A stretch of 52,971 nucleotides of DNA from Pirellulales bacterium (GCA_020851115.1 JADZDJ010000086.1:1-52971); one strand, 5' to 3'. Positions 1 to 8,810 are shown, counted from the stretch's first letter. Numbers and translations are program-made. The notes: generated by a model from the letters alone, not told the origin.

Positions 1-23
1 ACATCCAGCATTCAGGATCGATT

Positions 24-246
24 ATCCAGCATCCACCCCCTTATTTTCCATCGACCCTCGCCACGCCTCAAACCTCATAAACACTCGTAAATTCCCGATC
101 CATTTCGCTTCCGCCCGCCGATTATTTGCGCACCCCCCCGGAAATGAACCGGAAATGAATGCCGCAAAAATCTTCGCGGCGCCCGAACAAAACGCACTGT
201 TCCGATTCCTTCATTTCCACCACAAAAATATTTTTGAAAATCACGC
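24..246 (+). repeat. Left arm of a ~220-nt inverted repeat pair
   Basis: This stretch is repeated in reverse orientation at 5567-5788. By eye the copies agree at roughly 85% of positions over about 220 nt, with small differences scattered throughout. Both contain a C-run followed by a tandem CCGGAAATGAA word, and both end next to a short ATCCAGCATCC word. Nothing in it looks coding in a consistent frame. It could be a non-autonomous mobile element or a conserved intergenic element. No terminal repeats or target duplications were recognised. Positions 247-552 hold no gene that can be supported. Confidence 0.85.
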
Positions 247-552
247 AATGTCACCGACGACTCGCTTTCCACCAAGCCGCATGGACCAGGCAAAAGCTGA
301 CCTGCGCCTCGTCGCATGGGGACGGCTTCAATGCTGCATGACGTGAACGCACGCTGCATCCGCCGGAATGCCACGGAAAATGGTTGGAAAACCAGCGACG
401 ATGCACCTGCGCAGATGCAAACGGGCAGAGATGCCTGGCTGTCCAAGATCAAGAAGCGCGCAGCCCTGACAATGCAGGGGATGGGAGTGTTGCTTGGCAG
501 CGATAGAATAGCTTTGTTGCGAGATCCGGTTTCCATTCGATGGAGGTTTCCC

Positions 553-663
553 ATGGCACGCACGCCGAGTACGATGTTGCCGCTTGGCACTTTAGCCCCG
601 TCATTTCAATTGCCGAACGTCGATGGACGAATCGTGTCGCTCGACGATTTCAAGTCAGCCTAG
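553..663 (+). pseudogene. Truncated N-terminus of a thioredoxin-family (AhpC/TSA-like) protein
   Basis: A 36-codon frame starts at ATG 553 behind a good ribosome binding site (GGAGG, 6-nt spacer). It reads like the start of a planctomycete thioredoxin-fold protein: a PLGTLAPSFQLPNVDGR stretch followed by VSLDDFK, the usual entry to the first strand and helix. The frame stops at TAG 661 before any CxxC-type redox motif, and the next 30 nt do not continue the family in another frame. I read it as the 5' remnant of a gene whose remainder was lost, next to the repeat arm at 24-246. A genuine short peptide is possible but less likely. Confidence 0.6.
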
Positions 664-696
664 ATCGGGCCTTATTTTGGGCGGCTTGAAGTATGG

Positions 697-2295
697 CTAT
701 ATTCCACGGATAGGTAATGCATAAATATTACAAATCTCACTCGCCGATTTGTCCGACAAATCTTTAAATCTTATCCTCAATGCGTTCGCGTCACTAACTG
801 CCAGTTCCGTTAAGGCTGCGAATTTATGCTCCAATGCAGCGAGCAATTCGCCGCCACGATTCCTCGCATGCCCCAACGGATACATCACCAGCCCGCTCGA
901 CAAATGGCCAAGCTTTTCATGCTTCACCTCCAGCTTCGTTGGAATACCATCCGGATACTTCGCATCATATTCTGTCCCCCCGTGACGGAACTCGATGCGG
1001 TTCATGAGTTGCCGTGTCAACGGGTTCACAAGTACCGCGTCGTCATAGTCCGCTGGCAGCAGCATCAATTCTTTCCATCCTGCCACTTTCCGTTCAAACG
1101 CCTTTCGCAATAGCGTCGCGATAATATACACCATCGAGTGATCGGCGCTTTGCCGCGTCCGCGGGTTGCGCTTTGCAGGGTCGCCGATGATCGAAAACGC
1201 CGGCTCGTAGATCGTGATTCGAACCGACTTTAGTTGTTCCGGGCTTTCGAGTAGCTGCGGGTGTCGCATTAGCAAATCGATCGCCCCCTGAATCGCTCCG
1301 GCCGATTGATGCTCGTACAGTCCAAGCTTGAAATGCATCCCCATGACAGCGAAATCGTCGCCGCCGGTCGCCAGTAGCAAATCAAACGGGCTGCGCCCCA
1401 TTGGCTGCTTCTCGAACAAGCAAAAAATCGCCTCGGGATTGCGGAAAATATCCGTCGGCCCGATGAAGCCTCGCATTGCCCGTTTGGCGCTCAGCACCGC
1501 GACTTCCGCACTGATCGCCGCCGACGCCCCCTTCGAATCCGAAAGCTGCTTGCCGTGCCGAATCGCCCGGAATGGAACGTAATGGGCCACGACCATGCCG
1601 ATTGCCGACTCGATTTGATCGACCGTCGCCCCGCACATCGCTCCATACACCGTCGCCGATGCAATCGCCCCATGAACGACGTGATCGATCTTGTACGACT
1701 TCAGGGAAAACACTTCCGCGAGCCGTCCGCGGATTTCGTCGATCGCCAGCATCCCGCGCAGAGCCGCCGCGCCGTCAAGCCCGCGATGCTGAGCCGCGGC
1801 AATGGCCACGGGATAAAAATCGTTATGTCCAAACTCTCCGGCCGTATGCCCGCGCGCGGAGTCGTAGCCGAAATTCGTCCCATTCGCGTCCCACTCGCGC
1901 ACCGCGGAACTGTTGGCAACGACGGCCTTTTCGGGCTTCACTGCAATGTTTGAGCCCAAGCAAAACGCCCCTCGCCCCCTCACCTCCGGCCCGCCTTCCG
2001 CGGCTGGGAGACGTGAGAATGGGTATTCGAGAGCTTCGCACCGCAGCACCGTCGGCGCATTGCATCCGAGCGCCAAGGCCGACACACCGCACGCCACGCT
2101 ATCCAAATGGAACAGCTCCAGCCGCTGCCAAACCTTGGCACTTGGCTCGGCCGCAAACTTTTTCTTGACAAAATCAATCGCGTACTGCGCAATCCCGCGC
2201 GCCTGATTAGTGTCCGCGGGCAAGATCACAAATTCGCTCAATTCGCAATTCCTCCTGTTGCCGAATTCGCAAAAACTTAGAGGCGTGGACTTCAT
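697..2295 (-). CDS. MmgE/PrpD family protein
   Basis: The 532-residue product has the signature of the MmgE/PrpD superfamily, which includes 2-methylcitrate dehydratase and cis-aconitate decarboxylase. A mostly helical N-terminal domain carries EKAVVANSSAVREWDANGT, and a second domain starts near SVRITIYEPAF. Members act on small di- or tricarboxylates in the cytoplasm; the substrate here cannot be read. No prpB or prpC lies nearby, so a methylcitrate-cycle role is not supported. ATG 2295 is the longest start and has no clear Shine-Dalgarno; the first ~20 residues may not be translated. About 20 residues around 1958-2022 look like an in-frame repeat insertion between a conserved EALEYP and the LGSN...EKAVVAN region. 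Length is otherwise in the family's upper range. Confidence 0.85.
   Translation of the reverse strand: MKSTPLSFCEFGNRRNCELSEFVILPADTNQARGIAQYAIDFVKKKFAAEPSAKVWQRLELFHLDSVACGVSALALGCNAPTVLRCEALEYPFSRLPAAEGGPEVRGRGAFCLGSNIAVKPEKAVVANSSAVREWDANGTNFGYDSARGHTAGEFGHNDFYPVAIAAAQHRGLDGAAALRGMLAIDEIRGRLAEVFSLKSYKIDHVVHGAIASATVYGAMCGATVDQIESAIGMVVAHYVPFRAIRHGKQLSDSKGASAAISAEVAVLSAKRAMRGFIGPTDIFRNPEAIFCLFEKQPMGRSPFDLLLATGGDDFAVMGMHFKLGLYEHQSAGAIQGAIDLLMRHPQLLESPEQLKSVRITIYEPAFSIIGDPAKRNPRTRQSADHSMVYIIATLLRKAFERKVAGWKELMLLPADYDDAVLVNPLTRQLMNRIEFRHGGTEYDAKYPDGIPTKLEVKHEKLGHLSSGLVMYPLGHARNRGGELLAALEHKFAALTELAVSDANALRIRFKDLSDKSASEICNIYALPIRGI
1958..2022. repeat. Dispersed repeat-like segment inserted in frame in the MmgE/PrpD gene
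   Basis: On the minus strand this C- and G-rich stretch has the texture of common intergenic repeat units: a CTCCC word, a GC-rich centre, then GAGGTGAGGGGGCG. Another frame reads SPSRGRRAGGEGARG, a typical translation of such units. In the gene's frame it encodes LPAAEGGPEVRGRGAF, which interrupts an otherwise family-like region. It keeps the frame open. Confidence 0.5.
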
Positions 2296-2331
2296 TGGAA
2301 TTGTTGCAAATTCAGCCGCGGTCGAACTTGC

Positions 2332-3546
2332 TCACGCATTTCCCGGCAGCCGATGCCCCATCTTATCGCGCTTCGTCGCTATGTAGCGAGCGTTGTGCTC
2401 ATGCACCGGCGGCAGAATGGGCACCTGGTCAATCACTTGCAAATCGAACCCGCCATAAACAAACGCATCGGTCTTTTTCGGATTGTTCGTCAGCAGCCGC
2501 ACCTTCGACAGTCCCAAATCCTTCAGCAGTTGAATCCCCACGCCATAATCGCGGACATCAGCTTTATAACCGAGCGCCAAGTTCGCCTCGACCGTATCGA
2601 GCCCCTGGTCCTGCAATTGATACGCTTTGATCTTCTCGACGAGTCCAATTCCGCGCCCTTCTTGAGGCAGGTAGATGAGCACTCCCGCGCCGGCCTGGCC
2701 GATCATCTCGAGCGCCATGTGCAACTGATCGCCGCAATCGCAGCGCAGCGAATCGAGCACATCACCGGTGTAGCACGACGAATGCAGTCGCACCAGCGGC
2801 GCAGCGGTTTGGGAAAGATCTCCCATCACCAACACCATCGGTTGCTGCGATTCGTACTTTACGCCGTAAGCGATCAACTTGAACGGCCCATACCGCGTCG
2901 GCAGCTCCGCCTCGGCAATTCGATAGACGAGCTTCTCGCGCGCCCGCCGATAGCGAATCAACTCTTCGATCGAAATAATGTGCAATTCATATTTCTTCGC
3001 CAGCTCAAACAATTTCTCGCGGCCAGCCCGATCACCATGCTCGTCTAAAATCTCGCACAACACGCCCGCCGGCGACAACTCCGACAGCCGCGCCAGATCG
3101 ACCGCCGCTTCGGTATGCCCTGCGCGCCGCAGTACGCCTCCTTCTTTCGCGACGAGGCCGCACAAATGTCCTGGCCGCACAAAGTCGCTCGGCTTGCTCG
3201 TCGGATCGACAATCGCCTGAATCGTCGTTGCCCGCTCCTGCGCAGTGATGCCAGTCCGCGAAGTCCGATGATCGACCGGCACCGTAAACGCCGTTCCCAA
3301 CGGTGCCGAGTTCACATCGCACATCTGTGGCAACTTCAGCCTCTCGGCCACATCGGGCAAGATCGGCATGCAAAGTTGCCCCCGCCCTTCGCGAATCATG
3401 AAGTTGACCATCTCCGGCGTCACCTTGTCCGCCGCACCAATAAAATCGCCTTCGTTCTCGCGATCTTCGGCATCGACGACAATGACCACTTCGCCCCGCC
3501 GAATCGCGGCAACGGCGTCTTCAACCGATGAAAAATGTGCGTTCAA
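2332..3546 (-). CDS. ribBA: Bifunctional 3,4-dihydroxy-2-butanone-4-phosphate synthase / GTP cyclohydrolase II
   Basis: This cytoplasmic enzyme makes both starting blocks of riboflavin, the four-carbon unit from ribulose 5-phosphate and the pyrimidine from GTP. The N-terminal half has the RibB acidic loop DAEDRENEGDF and the RPGH segment. The C-terminal half has the RibA zinc site SSCYTGDVLDSLRCDCGDQL and the QEGRGIGL loop. The frame is open to 3759, but the extra ~70 residues upstream are translated repeat sequence. A TTG at 3546 with GGAG 8 nt upstream gives 404 residues, the normal size, so I prefer it. No other riboflavin gene is adjacent, and no FMN riboswitch was seen upstream. Confidence 0.92.
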   Translation of the reverse strand: MNAHFSSVEDAVAAIRRGEVVIVVDAEDRENEGDFIGAADKVTPEMVNFMIREGRGQLCMPILPDVAERLKLPQMCDVNSAPLGTAFTVPVDHRTSRTGITAQERATTIQAIVDPTSKPSDFVRPGHLCGLVAKEGGVLRRAGHTEAAVDLARLSELSPAGVLCEILDEHGDRAGREKLFELAKKYELHIISIEELIRYRRAREKLVYRIAEAELPTRYGPFKLIAYGVKYESQQPMVLVMGDLSQTAAPLVRLHSSCYTGDVLDSLRCDCGDQLHMALEMIGQAGAGVLIYLPQEGRGIGLVEKIKAYQLQDQGLDTVEANLALGYKADVRDYGVGIQLLKDLGLSKVRLLTNNPKKTDAFVYGGFDLQVIDQVPILPPVHEHNARYIATKRDKMGHRLPGNA

Positions 3547-3573
3547 GTGAAGGGCTCCGTGGCCAAAATGTTG

Positions 3574-3760
3574 GATGCTAGATTCTGGATGCTGAACAGG
3601 CGGCATTGGTATCTGGCTGATTGCACCAGGATGCAGGCAATCGTCATCTCTCAAAGGAACGCAAACGTCGTTTGCTGTCGTCCTCCAACTCCACCTATCA
3701 TTATAGATTGGTTCGCCCAAGCCGCCGAGGTCCACAATCCAGAAACCAGAATCTAGCATC
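3574..3760. repeat. 15-bp perfect inverted repeat upstream of ribBA
   Basis: GATGCTAGATTCTGG at 3574-3588 is matched exactly by its reverse complement at 3746-3760, with about 157 nt between. Both arms are versions of the GGATGCT/GGATTCT word found elsewhere in the window. The arms lie in the leader region of ribBA and just before the plus-strand gene at 3818. A long-range hairpin is possible; two opposed copies of a dispersed repeat is the simpler reading. Confidence 0.7.
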
Positions 3761-3817
3761 TTTCGTCTACTTTAATTCCCCTGCACGCTACACTTAATCA
3801 GCCTCCCGGGCCTCGCC

Positions 3818-4651
3818 ATGCTCCCCAGCGAAGAATACGTCGAACAAGCCTACCTTTTCCGCTCTCTCGGCGAGCGCATGCGCCAGAACATGGCCATGCA
3901 AGACTTGCTCAAGTGGATCAAGGAAGAAATTCTCTCGACGACCCGCCTGCCGATGGCGATGGACTTTCTAGCCAGCGAACTCAAGCACAGCGGGGTATTT
4001 GCCCCTGCGATGGCCAAGCTCAGCCATTACTTCACGCCGTTCCAAACGTATGTTGTCGCCGAGTCTGAAAATGAGCGCAGTAAATTCGATATCGGCGTGG
4101 CCCTGAGGATCCTGGAACGCGAAGCCGGATATCGCGCCAAAGAGGCATCGCCACAAGGTGTGTTTCTCTTTCAGTTTGAATGCCTCAGCCGCAACCGCCT
4201 CGGCTATGACCGTGGCCTGGAAGCGATCGCCGGCGATCCGATCTTCGATGACGACTGGCGCGACTGGATCCTCGTCGTCCGCCGCCAGGTCGGCCTGATC
4301 GATATCGCCGACATGATCTATGTTCGCAGCGAGCAATACCCGCTCGACCGCCGCCGCCAAGGTCTCGACGCCGAAGCCGACAAGCCCATGCTCTTCGGCG
4401 CGAAAGAAGGACGCATCGCGTTGGCCAACCGCCGCAAAGATCCGCTCTTTCTCTTCGCCGCTCTCCACCGTCAACTGGGATATCCTGCCGTCCCCAAGCA
4501 AGAACCGATCGACCAAACCCCCGAAATTGTTCCCGCACTGTTACGCCGCGTGGAGCGCCTCGAAACGCGATTGAAGCTAATCGAAGAAGAACAACGCGGC
4601 GGAATCGACATCACCAAGTATTATCAGCAGCCGAAATCAGCCGACGAATGA
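3818..4651 (+). CDS. Conserved hypothetical protein, 277 aa
   Basis: Soluble, charged protein with no signal peptide and no membrane segment. The N-terminus (PSEEYVEQAYLFRSLGERM) is helical and the C-terminal ~40 residues (LRRVERLETRLKLIEEEQ) form a short coiled coil. The middle has tryptophan- and aspartate-rich segments around residues 140-170 but no catalytic motif I can name. The style resembles a hypothetical family I associate with planctomycetes; I do not know its function. It starts at ATG 3818, just after the repeat arm at 3746-3760, and is divergent from ribBA. No operon partner is visible. Confidence 0.75.
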   Translation: MLPSEEYVEQAYLFRSLGERMRQNMAMQDLLKWIKEEILSTTRLPMAMDFLASELKHSGVFAPAMAKLSHYFTPFQTYVVAESENERSKFDIGVALRILEREAGYRAKEASPQGVFLFQFECLSRNRLGYDRGLEAIAGDPIFDDDWRDWILVVRRQVGLIDIADMIYVRSEQYPLDRRRQGLDAEADKPMLFGAKEGRIALANRRKDPLFLFAALHRQLGYPAVPKQEPIDQTPEIVPALLRRVERLETRLKLIEEEQRGGIDITKYYQQPKSADE

Positions 4652-4710
4652 CTCGCCGCGATTTCCACTGAATTTGCCCAGCATGTCATTGGGCGCTCGC
4701 TTGGGAATCG

Positions 4711-5139
4711 TCACGGAATTATCAAACTTCCGTCCTCTCGAAATTCAAAAGCCCCCCAAGCGACCTCCCAGATGTGACCGTCGGGATCGGAAAAGTAACC
4801 GCCGTAGCCACCCCAAAACGTATCTTGAGCGGGCTTTTCAATGTTGCCTCCGGCGGATTCGGCCTGTTGAAGAACTCGATCGACCTCTTCCCGCTCACGA
4901 ACATTGTGTGCCAAGGTAATGCCAGCGAACTTCGATCGAGAACAATCCAGATCGTCGCGTATATCTTTGGCCAATTCAGCGATTGGATACAAGGCTAAAC
5001 ATGCGCCGTTCGATTGGAAGAAGACCACTCCTTTGTCGGCATCCCAGGTCGTTGGCCAACCCAGACCGTCGCGATAGAATCGCAGCGACGCTTCGAGGTC
5101 GTTGACGCCGAGGGTAATGATGCTGATTCGTGGTTCCAT
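4711..5139 (-). CDS. VOC (glyoxalase/bleomycin-resistance fold) family protein
   Basis: The 142-residue protein has the paired beta-alpha-beta-beta-beta modules of the VOC superfamily. The opening strand is ISIITLGVNDLEASLRFYRDGLGW, and the second module ends with GYGGYFSDPDGHIWEVAW, including the usual metal-site glutamate near the C-terminus. Many members bind a metal and act on small organic substrates or sequester toxic compounds; the substrate cannot be inferred. It is convergent with the gene at 3818-4651 and stands alone. The gap to 5567 contains no gene I can support. Confidence 0.88.
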   Translation of the reverse strand: MEPRISIITLGVNDLEASLRFYRDGLGWPTTWDADKGVVFFQSNGACLALYPIAELAKDIRDDLDCSRSKFAGITLAHNVREREEVDRVLQQAESAGGNIEKPAQDTFWGGYGGYFSDPDGHIWEVAWGAFEFREDGSLIIP

Positions 5140-5566
5140 TGCACCTTATCGTTCAATGCGGGGCCGCTACTGGTTCTCGAAACATGAATTGAGCCGCCGC
5201 CGGAGCCATTTTCGAGTTGCTGTGGCCGACGTTCGGCACGGTCTCATGCCGCCAAGGAAAGGCGACTTAGGGAATAGGGACAACTGACCATTGGCTACAG
5301 AACACAGGCCAAAAGCAAACAAGCTCGCGATTCGAAGTTGCCGCAGAAAGGAGAGCTTTGGTCATGGGTTTGATGTGCATGTGGGGCGATCTTCTTAATT
5401 GGGCCGGTGGTTATGAATATCAATGGATAAGTACTGTACTTGCGTATCATAGCGGTGATTTACCGCGAGTCAAGAGGCGGGGAGCATTTTTCGATTTGGC
5501 GAAGGGTGAGACGAGGCGTACCCGATCGCGACCTGGATTGCCGCGTGATTCGCGGTTGGCATCGTA

Positions 5567-5788
5567 GCGTGATTTGCAAATATTTTTTTACGTGGAAATG
5601 AAGGAATCGGAAAAGTGCATTTCGCCCGAGCGCCGTGCAGATTTTCGCGGAATTCATTTCCGGTTCATTTCCGGGGGGGTGCGCATAAAACTGGAAAGCG
5701 GAAGCGAAATGGATCGGGAATTTACGGGTGTTTTTAAGGTTTGAGGTGTGGCGAGGGTCGATGGAAAATAAGGGGGTGGCTGCTGGAT
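5567..5788 (-). repeat. Right arm of the ~220-nt inverted repeat pair
   Basis: Reverse-complement partner of 24-246. Shared landmarks are the C-run (a G-run here), the tandem CCGGAAATGAA word, the CATTTCGCTTCCGC word and the ATCCAGC-type end. Together the arms enclose about 5.3 kb holding ribBA and three other genes. Confidence 0.85.
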
Positions 5789-6746
5789 GTTTTTTGCATA
5801 GTGCGGGCGTCAAAAGCAACATCATGCAAAAGCGCGGGGCGAATATGAGGGAAGCCGTCGAGTGATAAGCCTTGAGCGAACTGCGACGCGGCCGGGCGGT
5901 GGCCGCGGGTTGCCGAGTGCGGAGATTATTTGTCAAAGATCATCGGCCACCGCATGCTGTTCGGCACGGCGGGCCGCGCCAGCGATGGTGCTGGCCTGTC
6001 CATGTTATCGCATGTATAGGTTCCTGTCAAGAGGTGTGAGATATAACATTAGGATCAGGGCTGCCGGGCGGGGATCGGACCACGAACGCGCGATAACACG
6101 AACGAAAACAGCGGCCGCTTGCCCAGTGGCCCGTGATTTTCCAAGGTCGGCACGCGGGAGGATAATTTCGGCGGTCGATGGATGTCCTGCGTGGCCCCCT
6201 GGCTCAAGCTACCCCCACACCATTGCCGCCGCTGTCCGCAAGTCCTGGTCTATCGCGGTACCTCTGTGAACGCTTCGCTAGGTTGGTTGCCCAGCCCAAC
6301 GCATCACTCGAGGCCGAGGCGACTGGCTAGGTCCTACCTCATACAATTCTTTCATTCGCTACCTTCCTCAGACTTGCGCCGATGCACGCTGACCCCTTTT
6401 ACCATTTTCTTGTACCACTCCAAGAAAGTCCGCTGCTCCAAAAGGCCAGCCTGTTCGCCGAAGACGAACGCTCCGCCAGCGGCATTGAAGGAAACAAAGG
6501 ATGCTCCGTAGGCGAAGAGAACCTGCAGCCGCATCGTTCCTTTGTGCGGACAAAGGAACGCGCTCAGTGTTAATAGATGCCACTTGTAGGGGGATGAATT
6601 GCAATCACCCCCGCCTCCGGTAAACTGGGTTCGATTGTTCGACCTGTTGAGCGGCACACCAACCGATTGTCCTTTGCCATCCTCAGCCGTCGCTATCTGT
6701 GGTGTGGATCGATCGATGGCCCGATTGTCGACGAAGAGTACGCCTA
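5789..6746. other. Long gene-poor stretch
   Basis: Almost 1 kb without a convincing gene. A minus-strand frame of 60 codons from ATG 6534 to 6352 (MRLQVLFAYGASFV..., ending in a charged helix) is open and continues upstream to 6780 without a stop, but nothing in it is recognisable. A perfect 11-bp hairpin lies at 6535-6560. The region could hold decayed sequence, an RNA or regulatory sites for the secreted protein at 6747. Confidence 0.4.
6535..6560. promoter_or_regulatory. Perfect 11-bp inverted repeat with a 4-nt loop
   Basis: CGTTCCTTTGT, loop GCGG, then ACAAAGGAACG. The match is exact on both arms. No T-run follows on either strand, so a standard intrinsic terminator is unlikely. It could be an operator or an RNA hairpin. 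On the minus strand it lies directly before ATG 6534. Confidence 0.55.
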
Positions 6747-8474
6747 ATGTCCAAAACTTGTGCGCGATGCGTTGCAACATGCGTTGTTTCTCTCGCCTTT
6801 CTGTCGATGGCCCAATCGCTACGGGCGGATTCGATCGAGGTGGGCAGCGTCTCGGAATTCCTCAGCGCAATCAATAGCGCCGCCGCAGGGGACGAAATCT
6901 TGTTGCAGCCCGGGCGATATGCTGGTCGATTCGAATTGATCGGCAATAGTGATCTGACGATTCGCAGTATGGATCCAGCCAATCCGGCGATCATCGATGC
7001 CAGCGGTGTCGGGGAAGGTTTCAAGATGAGTCGCGTATCGGGGATCACTCTGCAGGACTTGATCGTGGAGAACGCCTCAGTCAACGGCATCAACATCGAC
7101 GATGTCGCGGGCGGCATCACAAGCACTTCGACGGACATCCGCATTGAATGCGTACAACTTCGAAAGGGTGCAGGCGATGGTATTAAATTGACGGGCGTGG
7201 ACCATTTTTTTGTCGATCGGGTCAATGTCGTGGGCTGGGGCGGCGGCGGTACGGCGTTTAACCTGGTCGGTTCGCATCATGGAATTGTGGAACGGTCCTA
7301 CTTTGAAAATACTACTCCGGGAGGCGGGACCGGTTTTCAAGCCAAGGGTGGTTCCACCGATGTAGTCGTCCGAGCCAATCGATTTGTCAACGCCAACGAG
7401 CGCGCTATTCAGATCGGTGGATCGACGGGGTTGCAGTTTTTTCGTCCCCAGCCTCCCGGAGATGTCGAAGCGAGCGGGATTGTGGCCGAAGGGAACGTGA
7501 TCTTGAATAACGGTAATGCCGGACAAGGAATCCGTTCGGCCGTGAGTTTTATTAACGTGCGGGATGGCGTATTCAGAAACAATGTCGTATATCGGCCAAG
7601 TCTATATATCGCTCGCATTCTCAAGGAGAATACGCAACCAGGCTTCGTCAATACTCAGGGCGGTCTGCTGGAGAACAACATCTTCCAGTGGAATGGGGGA
7701 GATTTAGCCGAGGCGATCAATGTCGGTGCAAACACACTGCCGGCGACATTTACCTTTGCGGGAAACCAGTGGTATAACGCCACCAATCCAGGAGCGAGCC
7801 ACCTATCGCTTCCGGCGACTGAAACCAATGGAACCTACGGTGTAGATCCGCACGTTGATTTGCAGGGCATCAATACGTGGTCTTTTTCTTGGGGACAGTG
7901 GCTGGTCAACACTTCCAATTTACCGGACACAATTACGCTATCCAACCCGGAGAAATTGTTGTTGGCGGTGCCGGGAATCGGTGCGGATTTTGACGTTGAC
8001 GCCGCAGCGCCACTAATTGGCAACTGGCAGTTCGAACCACTGAGCAGTGCCGAGTTTGGCGTCGAGCCATTCAGCTTTGCCCTGCTTGTGAATGTCCCCG
8101 AACCTGGCGATTCCGATTTGGACGGCGACGTGGACGGAGCCGACTTTGTAATTTGGCAAGCGCATTTTCCAACTCAGGATGGTGCAACCCTGATTGAAGG
8201 CGATGCCGACGGCGATGGGGATGTCGATGGAGCGGATTTCGTGATTTGGCAAACTCAATTTCCCTACGCTCCCGGTCCCAGTGCTTTGCCAGTTGCGGAA
8301 CCGCAATCGCTGATATCAGCGACAATTGCCGGAGTTGGAATTTCAATTCTCGTGCGGCAACGACGATCACGTCAGTTTCTGGTAGGGAGAAGTGGACGTT
8401 TGAAGTTCATATATTGCTGCTCAGCCTTCACGTGCGGCGTGCGGATCAACAAATGGTTCAGAACTGATTTCTAG
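6747..8474 (+). CDS. Secreted right-handed beta-helix protein with dockerin repeats and PEP-CTERM-like end
   Basis: ATG 6747 gives 575 residues and a clear signal peptide (VATCVVSLAFLSMAQSLRA). Residues ~30-400 have the repeating short strands of a parallel beta-helix of the pectate-lyase/NosD type (ITLQDLIVENASVNG, GIVERSYFEN, ASGIVAEGNVILNN). Two calcium-binding dockerin-like repeats (DLDGDVDGADFVIWQ, DGDGDVDGADFVIWQ) lie at ~455-505. A PEP-CTERM-like end follows: VAEPQS, a short hydrophobic segment, then RQRRSR at ~535. About 36 further residues come after the basic cluster, which is unusual, and the gene ends at the edge of mobile debris. Expected location is the cell surface. A polysaccharide-related role is possible but unproven. 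Confidence 0.85.
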   Translation: MSKTCARCVATCVVSLAFLSMAQSLRADSIEVGSVSEFLSAINSAAAGDEILLQPGRYAGRFELIGNSDLTIRSMDPANPAIIDASGVGEGFKMSRVSGITLQDLIVENASVNGINIDDVAGGITSTSTDIRIECVQLRKGAGDGIKLTGVDHFFVDRVNVVGWGGGGTAFNLVGSHHGIVERSYFENTTPGGGTGFQAKGGSTDVVVRANRFVNANERAIQIGGSTGLQFFRPQPPGDVEASGIVAEGNVILNNGNAGQGIRSAVSFINVRDGVFRNNVVYRPSLYIARILKENTQPGFVNTQGGLLENNIFQWNGGDLAEAINVGANTLPATFTFAGNQWYNATNPGASHLSLPATETNGTYGVDPHVDLQGINTWSFSWGQWLVNTSNLPDTITLSNPEKLLLAVPGIGADFDVDAAAPLIGNWQFEPLSSAEFGVEPFSFALLVNVPEPGDSDLDGDVDGADFVIWQAHFPTQDGATLIEGDADGDGDVDGADFVIWQTQFPYAPGPSALPVAEPQSLISATIAGVGISILVRQRRSRQFLVGRSGRLKFIYCCSAFTCGVRINKWFRTDF

Positions 8475-8810
8475 GTCGCCGCTCGTTTTCGAGGGCGGCC
8501 GCGCGGCCGGATCGTCGGATCGAGGTTCAGCTTGCGGGCCAATCGCTTCACCCAGGCTTCGTCCTCTGAGGACAGACCGCTGTCCGTCGAACGACGAATC
8601 TGCGCCAAAGTCGCTTCCTCCCGTGCGAGATGCACCTTCTCGGCCCATTTGCGCCGGCGAATTATCGGGTAAGGCGAGAGTTCCTCGTACGCGATCGAGC
8701 GATCGACCCATTCATCCGCTTCACCGACTCCATGCAGTCGGCAACTGCTCCACGGATACTCCTCCGCCCGGCTGGCGAGCCTGGCCCGCGGCGGATTGGC
8801 CTCGATGGCC
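8471..8810 (-). pseudogene. C-terminal remnant of a REP-associated (IS200-like, RAYT) transposase
   Basis: The reading frame encodes the end of a RAYT-type protein: IEANPPRARLASRAEEYPWSS, a classic landmark of the family, followed by a helical tail and a basic end RPRGRPRKRAAT. The N-terminal catalytic part with the HUH motif is missing. Upstream the frame runs straight into RHS-type sequence at about 8810, so the gene is a chimera and cannot encode an active transposase. It overlaps the last bases of the secreted protein on the other strand. Confidence 0.75.

Noticed and set aside
3547-3817. FMN riboswitch upstream of ribBA
   Set aside because: The conserved RFN segments are not present on the minus strand.
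5358-5567. Short plus-strand frame (MVMGLMCMWGDLLNWAGGYE...) with a ribosome-binding-like GGAGAG
   Set aside because: The second half is basic low-quality sequence running into the repeat arm; no support beyond the start.
6352-6780. Minus-strand frame of 142 codons
   Set aside because: Part of it looks protein-like, but no family is recognised and the upstream half is irregular; kept only as a note in the gap entry.
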